A DNA stretch of 58,270 nt from an uncultured Lachnoclostridium sp. (GTDB lineage: Bacteria > Bacillota > Clostridia > Lachnospirales > Lachnospiraceae), in NCBI GenBank assembly GCA_947369165.1, contig CANBKJ010000010.1, positions 1-58,270 of the forward strand, written 5' to 3'. Shown one piece after another: positions 8,065 through 16,506 of this stretch. Below the pieces are notes generated by a model. That model did not search any database. It was not told the DNA's origin and saw only the letters and a list, made by a program, of their open reading frames with translations. Numbering within the stretch: position 1 is the stretch's first letter; each line of letters starts with the position of its first letter. The translations under genes and the position numbers were made by a program.

Positions 8065-10101
8065 TTACAGCGACACCTTACCCATATAGTGTTCCAACTT
8101 TTCCGAGAGACGCCGGTTCCTGGCATAAAAGCTGCTGATCTCATGAAAATCATACCGTTTTGCCTCTTCATTGGCAGCCTGCAGCAATTTTGCATCCTCA
8201 TAAATATCCGCCAGTTTAAACAGCTTATCCCCGCTCTGCAGCACCCCAAAAAAGTCTCCCTGTCCGCGGAGTCTCAGATCCTCCCTGGCGATGTGAAATC
8301 CATCATTAGAAGAGGCAAGGATTGAAAGCCTCTCCTTTCCCTCCTTCGTATCATTGCCATACATAAGAATGCAGTAGGATTGAGCCTCCCCCCGGCCCAC
8401 CCGGCCCCTCAGCTGATGAAGGCCGGCAAGACCAAACCTCTCTGCATTTTCAATCATCATCACCGTGGCGTTGGGTACATCGATGCCCACCTCGATCACG
8501 GTAGTCGATACCAGGATATCGGTTTCCCCTGCTCCAAAACGCTCCATCACCTCATTTTTCTGGGCCGGCTTCATCTTTCCATGCAGACTGTCCACGACAG
8601 CCGTACCGCCAAAAATCTGCCGCAGCTGTTCCGTATAGAGCGTCACACTTTCTAACTCCACATCTTCATTTTCTTCCACCATCGGACAGATGATATAGAT
8701 CTGATGTCCCTTTTCAATCTGTGCTTTCATAAACCGGTAAGCATTCGGTCGATAATCTGTCCCCACAACACAGTTTTTGATCGGAAGACGGTTTGCTGGC
8801 AGCTCATCCATCACCGAAAGATCCATATCCCCATACAGCACAAGCGCAAGGGTTCTTGGAATCGGCGTTGCACTCATGGCGAGTATATGGGGGGCTTCTC
8901 CCTTCTCTGAGAGCACTTCCCGCTGTCTCACTCCAAAACGGTGTTGTTCGTCGGTAATGACAAGGGCCAGATCCTGAAACACCACATTATCCTGCAGGAT
9001 CGCATGGGTTCCCACCACGATATCCCATTCCCCCGACACCAGCTTTTCCTTTCCTTCCCGCTTCTGCTTTGCCGTCAGGGAGCCAGTGAGCAGTCCAACC
9101 CGGACGCCGAGCACCCCAAGCATATTCTGAAGGGATGCATAATGCTGAAGAGCGAGAACCTCTGTGGGCACCATAAACGCTCCCTGGCTGCCGTTGCAGA
9201 CCGTCAGATAGAGAGCCAGCACCGCTACCACGGTTTTACCGGATCCCACATCCCCCTGCACCAGCCGGTTCATAACACATCCGCTGGACAAATCTTCCAG
9301 TATCTCATCATAAACCCTTCTCTGCGCGCCAGTCAGAGCAAAGGGCAGACTCTCCACAAACTCTTCCACTTCTTTTTTCTGAATCATAACATGGCAGCTC
9401 TTCTGATCATTCTGAAAACGAATCGCCCGAAGAGCCGCCTGATATAAAAATAATTCATCAAAAACAAGACGTTTTCTCGCCTTTATAAAATCCACCCGGT
9501 TTTTAGGAAAATGTATATCCTGCACCGCCTTTTTGTATCCCACAAGGTCATTACGCTTTCGGATCTCCTGAGGCAGAAACTCCAGAATTCCCTCACATTC
9601 CGACAGGGCAGTCTGGACTACTTTCGTCATCTGATAATTTGTCAGCCCCGCCGTGAGGGGATAGATGGGAAGCATCTTTCCCACCTTTTTGTAAAACTCA
9701 TTTTTACTATATAACTTAGGTTGTTCCAGAACCAGCTTTCCATTGTGGCGGCTGATCTTTCCCCTCATGATATATCTCGTCCCCAGTCTGAGCTGGTTCA
9801 TCAGAAAAGGCATATTGAACCAGGTAATCTGTACGACACCTGTCTCATCCTCCAGAAAAGCGGTGATGATCTTCAGATTTGACGTATTCTTTACCGAAGG
9901 CTTTCTGCGAAGCACTCCCTCCACCGCCATTACCTTTCCTTCCTGCAGCCCAGAAATGGGTACAAGCTCTTTAAACTCATCATAATCTCTGGGGTAATGC
10001 TCCAACAGATCTCCCACCTGAAAGATGTCCAGTTTATGTAAATAATTTTCCGCCTTTTCCCCTACTCCCTTAATCTTGCGGACACTATCACTATAATTCA
10101 T
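8065..10101 (-). CDS. recG: ATP-dependent DNA helicase RecG
   Basis: Branch-migration helicase that remodels stalled forks and Holliday junctions. The 678-residue length is normal. Residues about 1-240 form the wedge/OB region, with an early helix-hairpin-helix-like KIKGVGEKAENYL. The helicase core has Walker A GDVGSGKT (283-290), Walker B-type DEQH (384-387), SATPIPRT, and the late motifs GIDVPNATVM and QLRGRVGRG. The start ATG overlaps the last 11 bp of the histidine kinase gene, so translation is probably coupled. rsmD follows, as is common in Firmicutes. Confidence 0.97.
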   Translation of the reverse strand: MNYSDSVRKIKGVGEKAENYLHKLDIFQVGDLLEHYPRDYDEFKELVPISGLQEGKVMAVEGVLRRKPSVKNTSNLKIITAFLEDETGVVQITWFNMPFLMNQLRLGTRYIMRGKISRHNGKLVLEQPKLYSKNEFYKKVGKMLPIYPLTAGLTNYQMTKVVQTALSECEGILEFLPQEIRKRNDLVGYKKAVQDIHFPKNRVDFIKARKRLVFDELFLYQAALRAIRFQNDQKSCHVMIQKKEVEEFVESLPFALTGAQRRVYDEILEDLSSGCVMNRLVQGDVGSGKTVVAVLALYLTVCNGSQGAFMVPTEVLALQHYASLQNMLGVLGVRVGLLTGSLTAKQKREGKEKLVSGEWDIVVGTHAILQDNVVFQDLALVITDEQHRFGVRQREVLSEKGEAPHILAMSATPIPRTLALVLYGDMDLSVMDELPANRLPIKNCVVGTDYRPNAYRFMKAQIEKGHQIYIICPMVEENEDVELESVTLYTEQLRQIFGGTAVVDSLHGKMKPAQKNEVMERFGAGETDILVSTTVIEVGIDVPNATVMMIENAERFGLAGLHQLRGRVGRGEAQSYCILMYGNDTKEGKERLSILASSNDGFHIAREDLRLRGQGDFFGVLQSGDKLFKLADIYEDAKLLQAANEEAKRYDFHEISSFYARNRRLSEKLEHYMGKVSL

Positions 10102-12190
10102 GGGAATCCTTTCCGATCAGCTGCTGCAAAAGCTCCCTCAGTTTTATTCGGTCAATCGGTTTGGGAACGTGGGCATCCATCCCCACATCCAAAGAATGCT
10201 GATAATCTTCTGCAAAGGCATTTGCTGACAACGCAACAATGGGAACACCTGCCAGCCTTTTATCTTCCAGATTTCTTATGGCCTTTGTTGCCTCATAACC
10301 ATCCATCACCGGCATCTGAATATCCATCAAAACCAACGAATAATATCCGGGCTCAGATTCCTGTATTCGTTCCAGTGCTTCTTCACCGTTCTCTGCGGTC
10401 TCCACTAAAAAGCCCTCACTTTTCAGGACTTCCTCCACAATCTCACGATTGATCTCGTTGTCCTCTACCACCAGAATCCGCTTTCCCTCCAGGGAAACCG
10501 GTTCAATATAGTTATTACCGCTGTTCTCCAAATGTTCTCCCTGCTGCTTTTTCTGCAGTTTCATCAACATGCTTACGGTGAAACAGCAGCCTTTCCCTGG
10601 TTCACTTTTGACAGAGATCTCTCCTCCCATGATATCAACCAGGCCTTTTACCACGGTAAGGCCGAGCCCTGTACCGGGAACCCCGCTTGCTGTCGTATTA
10701 TTCTCTCTCTTAAAGGGTTCAAACAAACTCGCCTGAAATTCTTCTGATATGCCGATTCCATCGTCTTTAACCATAAACTGAAACTTGGCATATCCATTCA
10801 CGGCAATGTCAGATTCTTTCATGCTGAGACATATCATGCCTCCTGGTTCTGTATATTTCATGGCATTATCCACCAGCTGGCATAAAATCTCCTTGAGCCT
10901 TATGTAATCGACCACAACTGAAAAATTCCTGACATCATCCTTTTCTAAATAAAATCTAATACCCTTCTCCTGAATTCCAATACGAAACGTGCTTTCTACA
11001 TCCTCCAAAAGATCCGTCAGATGACATTTCCGCTCAATCAGGCTCACTTTTTCTGACTCGATTCGCGTAACTTCCAGCGATTCATTGAGGATCGCCAACA
11101 GTTGTTCACTGGACACCTGTATTTTGTCCATATAGTTTTCCACTTTGCCCACTTCATCTTTGTGGTCTCTTGCCAGGTCAGTGTATCCTATGATCGCATT
11201 CAATGGGGTGCGGATGTCGTGGGACATGTTCGATAAAAATGTATTTCTTGCAATCTTCGCCATCTGTGCCTGCTCGAGCGCGGCCAGCAGAAGATTTTGT
11301 TTTGCCAGCTGTTCCGTGATATCCTTGATGATAACCAAAGCAATAATATCATCAGAATTTATATTTTTCCCCAGCAGCAACACAAACTGCCACAATCGCG
11401 CCCTTCCCTTTGCATCTGTGATCTGGCACTCATAGGACTGTTCTAATTTCCCCTCTTTATAGCAGCGTTTTAACCGTTCTGCCTGAAAAAATATACGATA
11501 GGTTTCCAACCGTTCTTCGCTTATACTTCTTTCCCAGTATTTCACATATTCAGAATATTTCCTGATGTGATGATTCTCTGTCTTTTTTGTCACATCGTAC
11601 TCTTCTTCGTCTTGGATCTGAGTGGATACTGTTAGAAACTCGTCCCGTGTCAAATTGATCTCACAAAAAGAAACCGCATCCTTTAACAACGCCTTCTTAT
11701 ATTGGACTTCCCTGGTGTGAAGGCGCTTTAGCTCCGTATTCATAGTTTCTAATTCCTGGATGCGGTCTTTGAGCCGTTCCGTGGCATCCTCCATAAACAC
11801 ATAAAATATGTTGCCGTATTTTTCGGTATATAAAAAGTGTCCATAGTCCTCCACCCATCGAACGGATCCATCTTTACGGACAATGCGGTACTCTACATAA
11901 TCCAGATCATAGATACTCTTCTCAACCTGGTCCCTTATACTTTTTTCAACTTCCTCTATATCCTCTGGATGCACCATTCCTCTGAATGTATTATCCGTCA
12001 GCTCCATAAACTCTTCCTTGGTCTCACAGCCATATATACGCAACATTGCCGCATTAAAATAAAGGAGTTCTTCCTTTCCTTCGGCACGATATATAAAGAA
12101 ACCGCCTGGCATCCCGTCGGTCAGCTGTTCGATTATAGGCATTGTTGTCTCATCCAGTGTCAGGGAAATTTTATTTTTAGCTTTTTTCAA
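10091..12190 (-). CDS. Hybrid sensor histidine kinase with PAS domains and C-terminal receiver
   Basis: A 699-residue, apparently cytoplasmic kinase with no membrane segment. The order is: PAS domain (about 20-140, with the PAC-like VRWVEDYGHF), a second PAS-like region (about 170-295), HisKA with phospho-acceptor His324 in NMSHDIRTPLN, HATPase (N-box LVDNAMKYTEPGG, G1 VKDDGIGIS, G2 GVPGTGLGL) and a receiver domain with Asp576-577-type acid pocket, phospho-acceptor Asp623 and Lys677. The start is a TTG at 12190 preceded by GAGGTG. No separate response regulator or output gene is adjacent, so the partner and signal are unknown. The gene overlaps recG by 11 bp. Confidence 0.92.
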   Translation of the reverse strand: MKKAKNKISLTLDETTMPIIEQLTDGMPGGFFIYRAEGKEELLYFNAAMLRIYGCETKEEFMELTDNTFRGMVHPEDIEEVEKSIRDQVEKSIYDLDYVEYRIVRKDGSVRWVEDYGHFLYTEKYGNIFYVFMEDATERLKDRIQELETMNTELKRLHTREVQYKKALLKDAVSFCEINLTRDEFLTVSTQIQDEEEYDVTKKTENHHIRKYSEYVKYWERSISEERLETYRIFFQAERLKRCYKEGKLEQSYECQITDAKGRARLWQFVLLLGKNINSDDIIALVIIKDITEQLAKQNLLLAALEQAQMAKIARNTFLSNMSHDIRTPLNAIIGYTDLARDHKDEVGKVENYMDKIQVSSEQLLAILNESLEVTRIESEKVSLIERKCHLTDLLEDVESTFRIGIQEKGIRFYLEKDDVRNFSVVVDYIRLKEILCQLVDNAMKYTEPGGMICLSMKESDIAVNGYAKFQFMVKDDGIGISEEFQASLFEPFKRENNTTASGVPGTGLGLTVVKGLVDIMGGEISVKSEPGKGCCFTVSMLMKLQKKQQGEHLENSGNNYIEPVSLEGKRILVVEDNEINREIVEEVLKSEGFLVETAENGEEALERIQESEPGYYSLVLMDIQMPVMDGYEATKAIRNLEDKRLAGVPIVALSANAFAEDYQHSLDVGMDAHVPKPIDRIKLRELLQQLIGKDSHEL

Positions 12191-12276
12191 TGTTACACCT
12201 CTACCTTTTCTGCTGTTTTCTCTAACAAATATTATACCATGAAACGGTATTCCTGTAAAGTTTTTACATTGTTTTG

Positions 12277-12723
12277 CTATCTATTTCCTGTTGAACCAAA
12301 TCCGCCATGTCCCCGGTCTGTTTCATCCAAACTGTCTTTCTCTTCATACGCCGCATAAATATAAGGAGTGATGACCATCTGAGCCACCCTCTGTCCAGGT
12401 TCTACCACCAGATCCTCCAAAGAATGATTGTGCAGCGCCACAATGATCTCCCCCCGGTAATCCGAATCGATCACACCAACTTTGTTCGCCGGAGCCAGCC
12501 CCTGCCTGCAGGCAAGACCGCTTCTGGCATAGATCAGCCCCACCAATCCCCTGGGAATTGCCACAGCGATTCCTGTATGGATAAATTCCGTCGTCCCCGC
12601 GTGAATCGTAACCGGCTGTTCCATACAGGCAGACAAATCTGCCCCTGCCGAATACTCTGTACCATACACAGGCACCTGTGCTTTAGGGTTCATTTTCATA
12701 AAATTTACTTTTACCTGCTCCAT
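12277..12723 (-). CDS. dut: dUTP diphosphatase
   Basis: Hydrolyses dUTP to dUMP and pyrophosphate, keeping uracil out of DNA and feeding dTMP synthesis. The 148-residue protein has all five trimeric dUTPase motifs: AGADLSA, ARSGLACRQGL, GVIDSDYRGEI, PGQRVAQMVI and the C-terminal RGHGGFGSTG arm that closes the active site. The start at 12723 follows GGAGGATAAG; an in-frame ATG four codons upstream overlaps that site and is not used. It lies just downstream of nrdG and is plausibly co-transcribed with this nucleotide-metabolism pair. Confidence 0.96.
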   Translation of the reverse strand: MEQVKVNFMKMNPKAQVPVYGTEYSAGADLSACMEQPVTIHAGTTEFIHTGIAVAIPRGLVGLIYARSGLACRQGLAPANKVGVIDSDYRGEIIVALHNHSLEDLVVEPGQRVAQMVITPYIYAAYEEKDSLDETDRGHGGFGSTGNR

Positions 12724-12744
12724 CTTATCCTCCATGCAATATCG

Positions 12745-13278
12745 TTACAACTTCTCTTCCTCCTGCCAGAGTACTACCCTGCCTGTCTCCAGTGACTGCT
12801 TTACATCAATGATCCTCTGGTTCTCTGAACCCCTGAACCGCAGCTTCAGATTCTTTTTCTCCTCCACAAACCGTCCGTCCACCAATATATCAATATAGGA
12901 AAGCATCTTTTGAGTCGTCTCCGACTCCTGACACATCTGTCCCAGGATCTGGCTGTCAAATAAATATCCAGAATAGCACCAGATGTCCTTCTCCGGATAT
13001 CTCTCTTTTACCTGCTTCAGCAGAGGAAGAAGTCCCTCCTGGTTTGTTTTTTCAAAGGGTTCACCGCCCAGAATAGATAATCCAGCCACATAGGAAGGCT
13101 TTAAATAATCTAAGATTCGTTGGATCTCCACCTGGGTAAAAGGCCTGCCATAAGTAAAATCCCAGGTTTCTGGATTAAAGCAGTTTTTGCAGTGATGAGT
13201 ACACCCACTGACAAAGACTGATACCCGGACTCCCAGACCATTCGCCACGTCATACTGCTTTATATCTGCATAATTCAT
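12745..13278 (-). CDS. nrdG: Anaerobic ribonucleotide reductase activating protein
   Basis: Radical-SAM activase that makes the glycyl radical on NrdD. The 177-residue length is normal. The iron-sulfur motif CTHHCKNC (C-x3-C-x2-C) lies near residue 25 and binds the 4Fe-4S cluster; the SAM-binding LSILGGEPF follows. The start at 13278 (MNYADIKQYD) is preceded by AAAGGGA; ten further upstream codons lack support. It follows nrdD after 68 bp, the usual nrdD-nrdG order. Confidence 0.95.
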   Translation of the reverse strand: MNYADIKQYDVANGLGVRVSVFVSGCTHHCKNCFNPETWDFTYGRPFTQVEIQRILDYLKPSYVAGLSILGGEPFEKTNQEGLLPLLKQVKERYPEKDIWCYSGYLFDSQILGQMCQESETTQKMLSYIDILVDGRFVEEKKNLKLRFRGSENQRIIDVKQSLETGRVVLWQEEEKL

Positions 13279-13346
13279 TTTTTTCCCTTTCTTTTCCCAG
13301 TGGCGCAAATTGGCGCCACCGGACCGGCCTCACGGAACACCTTCGG

Positions 13347-15473
13347 TTAAATGTGCAGAACCCTGGAATTAATCTCCTTGGTCTTGCCTACATTCCAGAA
13401 ATTCTCCCCTAGATAGCCGCAGGTTCTCCTGGTCACATTCATTTTGTTGTGGTCTCTGTTGCCACAGTTCGGGCATTCCCATACGAGATCTTCATTGATC
13501 ACGATTTCTCCGTCAAAACCACATACATGACAATAATCTGACTTCGTATTAAACTCCGCATATTGAATGTTATCATATATAAACTTTACGATTTCTTCGA
13601 GAGCTGGCAGATTGTGCTGCATGTTTGGGATTTCCACATAAGAGATGGCACCTCCGGAAGAAATCGTCTGAAACTGGCTCTCAAAGGTAAATTTGCTGAA
13701 TGCGTCGATCTTCTCACGAACATCCACATGATAGGAATTGGTATAATATCCCTTGTCCGTAATATCCTTGATCACGCCAAAACGTTTCTTATCAATCTCT
13801 GCAAAACGATAGCACAAAGATTCTGCCGGTGTACCGTACAACCCAAATCCAAGGCCGGTCTCTTCTTTCCAGGTATCGGTAGCGCGGCGAAGACGGTTCA
13901 TAACTTTCAGAGCAAATTTACTTCCCTTTTCCGTGGTATGGCTCTCCCCGGTCATCAATTTTGTCACCTCATACAGACCGATATATCCGAGTGATATGGT
14001 GGAATATCCGTCATGCAATAGCTTGTCAATCTTTTCTCCCTTTTCCAGCCTTGCAATAGCCCCGTACTGCCAATGGATCGGGCTGACGTCGGAGGTCACT
14101 CCCTCCAGGGCAGAATGCCGGCACATCAGTGCCTCAAAACAAAGGGAGAGCCTCTCTTCCAGCAGCTGCCAGAAATATTCCTCATTTTCCTTTGCCATAA
14201 TTCCGATCTGAGGCAGATTCAGGCTGACTACTCCCTGATTAAAGCGCCCTTCCCATTTATAATTCCCCTGATCGTCCTGCCAGGTGGAGAGGAAGCTGCG
14301 GCAGCCCATACAACTGAATATATTACCCTCGTAATTTTCCCTCATTTTCTTGGCTGAGATGTAATCGGGATAGAGCCGCTTGGCAGAACATTTTACCGCC
14401 AGCCTCGTAATATAATCATATTTGCCGCCCTTGAGACAATTATGCTCATCCAGAACATAGATCAGTTTAGGGAATGCCGGGGTAACAAACACACCCTTTT
14501 CATTCTTGATTCCCTCCAGTCTCTGACGAAGAACTTCCTCAATAATCTTTGCATTCTCTTCTATGTACTCATCGTTCTTGTCCAGATTAAGGAACAGGGT
14601 TACAAAAGGCGATTGCCCATTGGTCGTCATCAGTGTGTTGATCTGATACTGGATCGTCTGAACACCAGAACAAAGCTCATCTTTCACACGTTCTTCCACC
14701 ATGGTTTCAATCGTTGTGTCATCTAATGTATCTCCAAACTTGTCTTTATAACGCTGGCGGTATTTATCGGCACTCTTACGCAGATATTTACCCAGATGGC
14801 GTATGTCAACAGACTGGCCGCCATACTGGCTGCTGGCCACCGCAGCGATGACCTGGGTCACAACCGTACACGCCACCTGGAAGCTCTTCGGACTTTCAAT
14901 GAGCTTTCCATTCATCACAGTGCCATTCTCCAGCATGTCCCCGATATTAATCAGACAACAGTTAAAGATAGGCTGTACAAAATAATCCATATCGTGAAAA
15001 TGCAGTACCCCTTCCTCATGTGCCCTCACAATCTTCTCCGGAAGCAGAACCCGTTTTGTCAAATCCTTTGATACTTCTCCTGCGATTAGATCCCTCTGGG
15101 TGGATGCGATATAGGCATTTTTATTGGAATTCTCTTCCATAACGTCCTTATTGCTGTTCTGGATCAGGCTCATGATCGAATCATCCGTCGTATTTGCCTT
15201 TCTCACCAGTTCTCTCGTATAACGATAAATTATGTAGGTCTTAGCAAGTACAAATTTTCCAGCCGCCATCAGCTTCTGCTCGATCATATCCTGGATATCC
15301 TCGACCTGCATGGTCTCCCGTCCCGCATTCTCGATGCTGGCGATGATACCATCCATGTCGTCCTCAGATACTTTTTCATAGGGCTCTACTTCTGCATTCG
15401 CCTTCCTGACTGCCACCAGAATTTTATTGCGGTCATAGTCCACGACACGCCCGTCTCTCTTGATAACCTTCAC
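13347..15473 (-). CDS. nrdD: Anaerobic (class III) ribonucleoside-triphosphate reductase
   Basis: Reduces ribonucleoside triphosphates to deoxy forms under anoxia using a glycyl radical. The 708-residue protein has an ATP-cone at about 1-90 (MKVIKRDGRVVDYDRNKI), the core barrel, a zinc site made by CHVCG and CPNCG near the C-terminus, and the glycyl-radical loop TCGYLGENFWNVGKT. The start is GTG at 15473. Nucleotides upstream contain a perfect 23-bp palindrome and NrdR-box-like sequences (15525-15615). nrdG follows, completing the system; no class I or II reductase is in the window. Confidence 0.97.
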   Translation of the reverse strand: MKVIKRDGRVVDYDRNKILVAVRKANAEVEPYEKVSEDDMDGIIASIENAGRETMQVEDIQDMIEQKLMAAGKFVLAKTYIIYRYTRELVRKANTTDDSIMSLIQNSNKDVMEENSNKNAYIASTQRDLIAGEVSKDLTKRVLLPEKIVRAHEEGVLHFHDMDYFVQPIFNCCLINIGDMLENGTVMNGKLIESPKSFQVACTVVTQVIAAVASSQYGGQSVDIRHLGKYLRKSADKYRQRYKDKFGDTLDDTTIETMVEERVKDELCSGVQTIQYQINTLMTTNGQSPFVTLFLNLDKNDEYIEENAKIIEEVLRQRLEGIKNEKGVFVTPAFPKLIYVLDEHNCLKGGKYDYITRLAVKCSAKRLYPDYISAKKMRENYEGNIFSCMGCRSFLSTWQDDQGNYKWEGRFNQGVVSLNLPQIGIMAKENEEYFWQLLEERLSLCFEALMCRHSALEGVTSDVSPIHWQYGAIARLEKGEKIDKLLHDGYSTISLGYIGLYEVTKLMTGESHTTEKGSKFALKVMNRLRRATDTWKEETGLGFGLYGTPAESLCYRFAEIDKKRFGVIKDITDKGYYTNSYHVDVREKIDAFSKFTFESQFQTISSGGAISYVEIPNMQHNLPALEEIVKFIYDNIQYAEFNTKSDYCHVCGFDGEIVINEDLVWECPNCGNRDHNKMNVTRRTCGYLGENFWNVGKTKEINSRVLHI

Positions 15474-15524
15474 CTTATTATCCCCTGCCTTTCAAACTCT
15501 ACTCGTGACTATCTCAATGTCGAA

Positions 15525-15547
15525 CATTAGTGATTATATCACTAATG
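15525..15547. promoter_or_regulatory. Perfect palindrome upstream of nrdD
   Basis: CATTAGTGAT (15525-15534) and ATCACTAATG (15538-15547) are exact reverse complements around a 3-bp spacer, 52 bp before the nrdD start. The dyad is typical of a homodimeric repressor or activator site. No matching regulator lies next to it. Confidence 0.5.
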
Positions 15548-15559
15548 AGATGGGATGTC

Positions 15560-15615
15560 CACTATATCTTGTAATTTTTTCTTGATATTTTCACAACAGA
15601 TACCATATCATGTGG
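15560..15615 (-). promoter_or_regulatory. Possible tandem NrdR boxes of nrdDG
   Basis: ACTATATCTTGT (15561-15572) and CCATATCATGTG (15603-15614) each resemble the NrdR-box consensus (ACACWATATATWGTGT) and start 42 bp apart, four helical turns. NrdR boxes are normally paired on one helix face upstream of ribonucleotide reductase genes. The matches are imperfect and the usual spacing is about three turns, so this is tentative. Confidence 0.35.
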
Positions 15616-15639
15616 TTGGACTATGTTTGTAGAATATAA

Positions 15640-15669
15640 AAAAGGTGCGGCTAAGAAGCGCGCACCTTC
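15640..15669 (-). terminator. Rho-independent terminator after the sigma-like gene
   Basis: On the minus strand an 8-bp stem (AAGGTGCG with CGCACCTT, plus strand 15642-15649 and 15661-15668) is followed by six T residues. It lies 43 bp after the stop of the sigma-like gene and separates it from nrdD. Confidence 0.75.
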
Positions 15670-15711
15670 TCCGCAAATTGAGTTTATCGTAATCGGGATT
15701 TTTGCCAAGTG

Positions 15712-16506
15712 TCAATCCCTGCCCACCTTGATCTCATCCATGGAAAGTTCCACATACATCCGGATCTCATCTTCTGTCATCCTGGTGTACTCTGCAAGCT
15801 CTGTTACCGTGGCAAGTCTGCCCCATTCTTCGGCAAGCACTTTTGTCGCCTCATGGATCAGGTTTGTTTTCGCCAGGATCGTATTTTCCTGCCCCCGGCT
15901 TTCTAACTGGCTGTCTGCCAGCTCGATCATGCGGCCCCTTACGCTGCGTTCCAACTCTTTTTTTACATCGGAGATGTCAGAATTGCCACAGAGCATGTCC
16001 ACTGTCGTGATCAGCGTCAGGTTTCCCTCCTGGATCAAATCTTCCAATGGCACCCCGCGGTTTTTATATTTCCCCGCCAGGGTGACAACACGCTTAAGAA
16101 AGGACTCGATCACCTTATGCTGTACACTGGCATCGCCGGACAAAAGCTTCCTATAGAGCTGCTCTTTCTCCTCCTCAGACAATTCCGGCAGCTCACGCAG
16201 TTCCCGCCGATAGATACGGAGATATTTGGAATCCTCCGTATTCAGATCCGACTCCCGGAGTTCTCCGTCTCCGGCTTCAAATCCTGCCCCCTGGGAAGCA
16301 TTTGCAGAATGTTTCTTTGAAGAATGCCCTGCCACCTCAATATTGTGCTCGTCCAGAAAATCATATACCAGTTTCAGCTGCGGCGCCGTCAGATTCAGAT
16401 CACTGCAGAAATCTTTAACCTGACCTTTGGTGATCCGGCTCTCCTGGGCCTTTGCCAGATCCACCAGTTCAAGCATCTGTCTCATAAATTCATTCTGGTC
16501 ACGCAT
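15712..16506 (-). CDS. Sigma-70-like protein lacking region 4
   Basis: A 264-residue protein that resembles part of a primary sigma factor. Residues about 5-60 look like region 1.1, about 89-120 like region 1.2 (DSKYLRIYRRELRELPELS), about 123-170 like regions 2.1-2.2 (GVPLEDLIQEGN, 151-162), and about 206-257 like region 3. The aromatic -10-recognition segment of region 2.3-2.4 is not recognisable, and region 4, which reads the -35 box, is absent because the protein ends at 264. Core-RNA-polymerase binding through 2.2 is plausible; ordinary promoter recognition is not. Its ATG immediately follows the stop of the alcohol dehydrogenase gene (16507), so the two are likely co-translated. A good terminator follows. 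Confidence 0.7.
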   Translation of the reverse strand: MRDQNEFMRQMLELVDLAKAQESRITKGQVKDFCSDLNLTAPQLKLVYDFLDEHNIEVAGHSSKKHSANASQGAGFEAGDGELRESDLNTEDSKYLRIYRRELRELPELSEEEKEQLYRKLLSGDASVQHKVIESFLKRVVTLAGKYKNRGVPLEDLIQEGNLTLITTVDMLCGNSDISDVKKELERSVRGRMIELADSQLESRGQENTILAKTNLIHEATKVLAEEWGRLATVTELAEYTRMTEDEIRMYVELSMDEIKVGRD

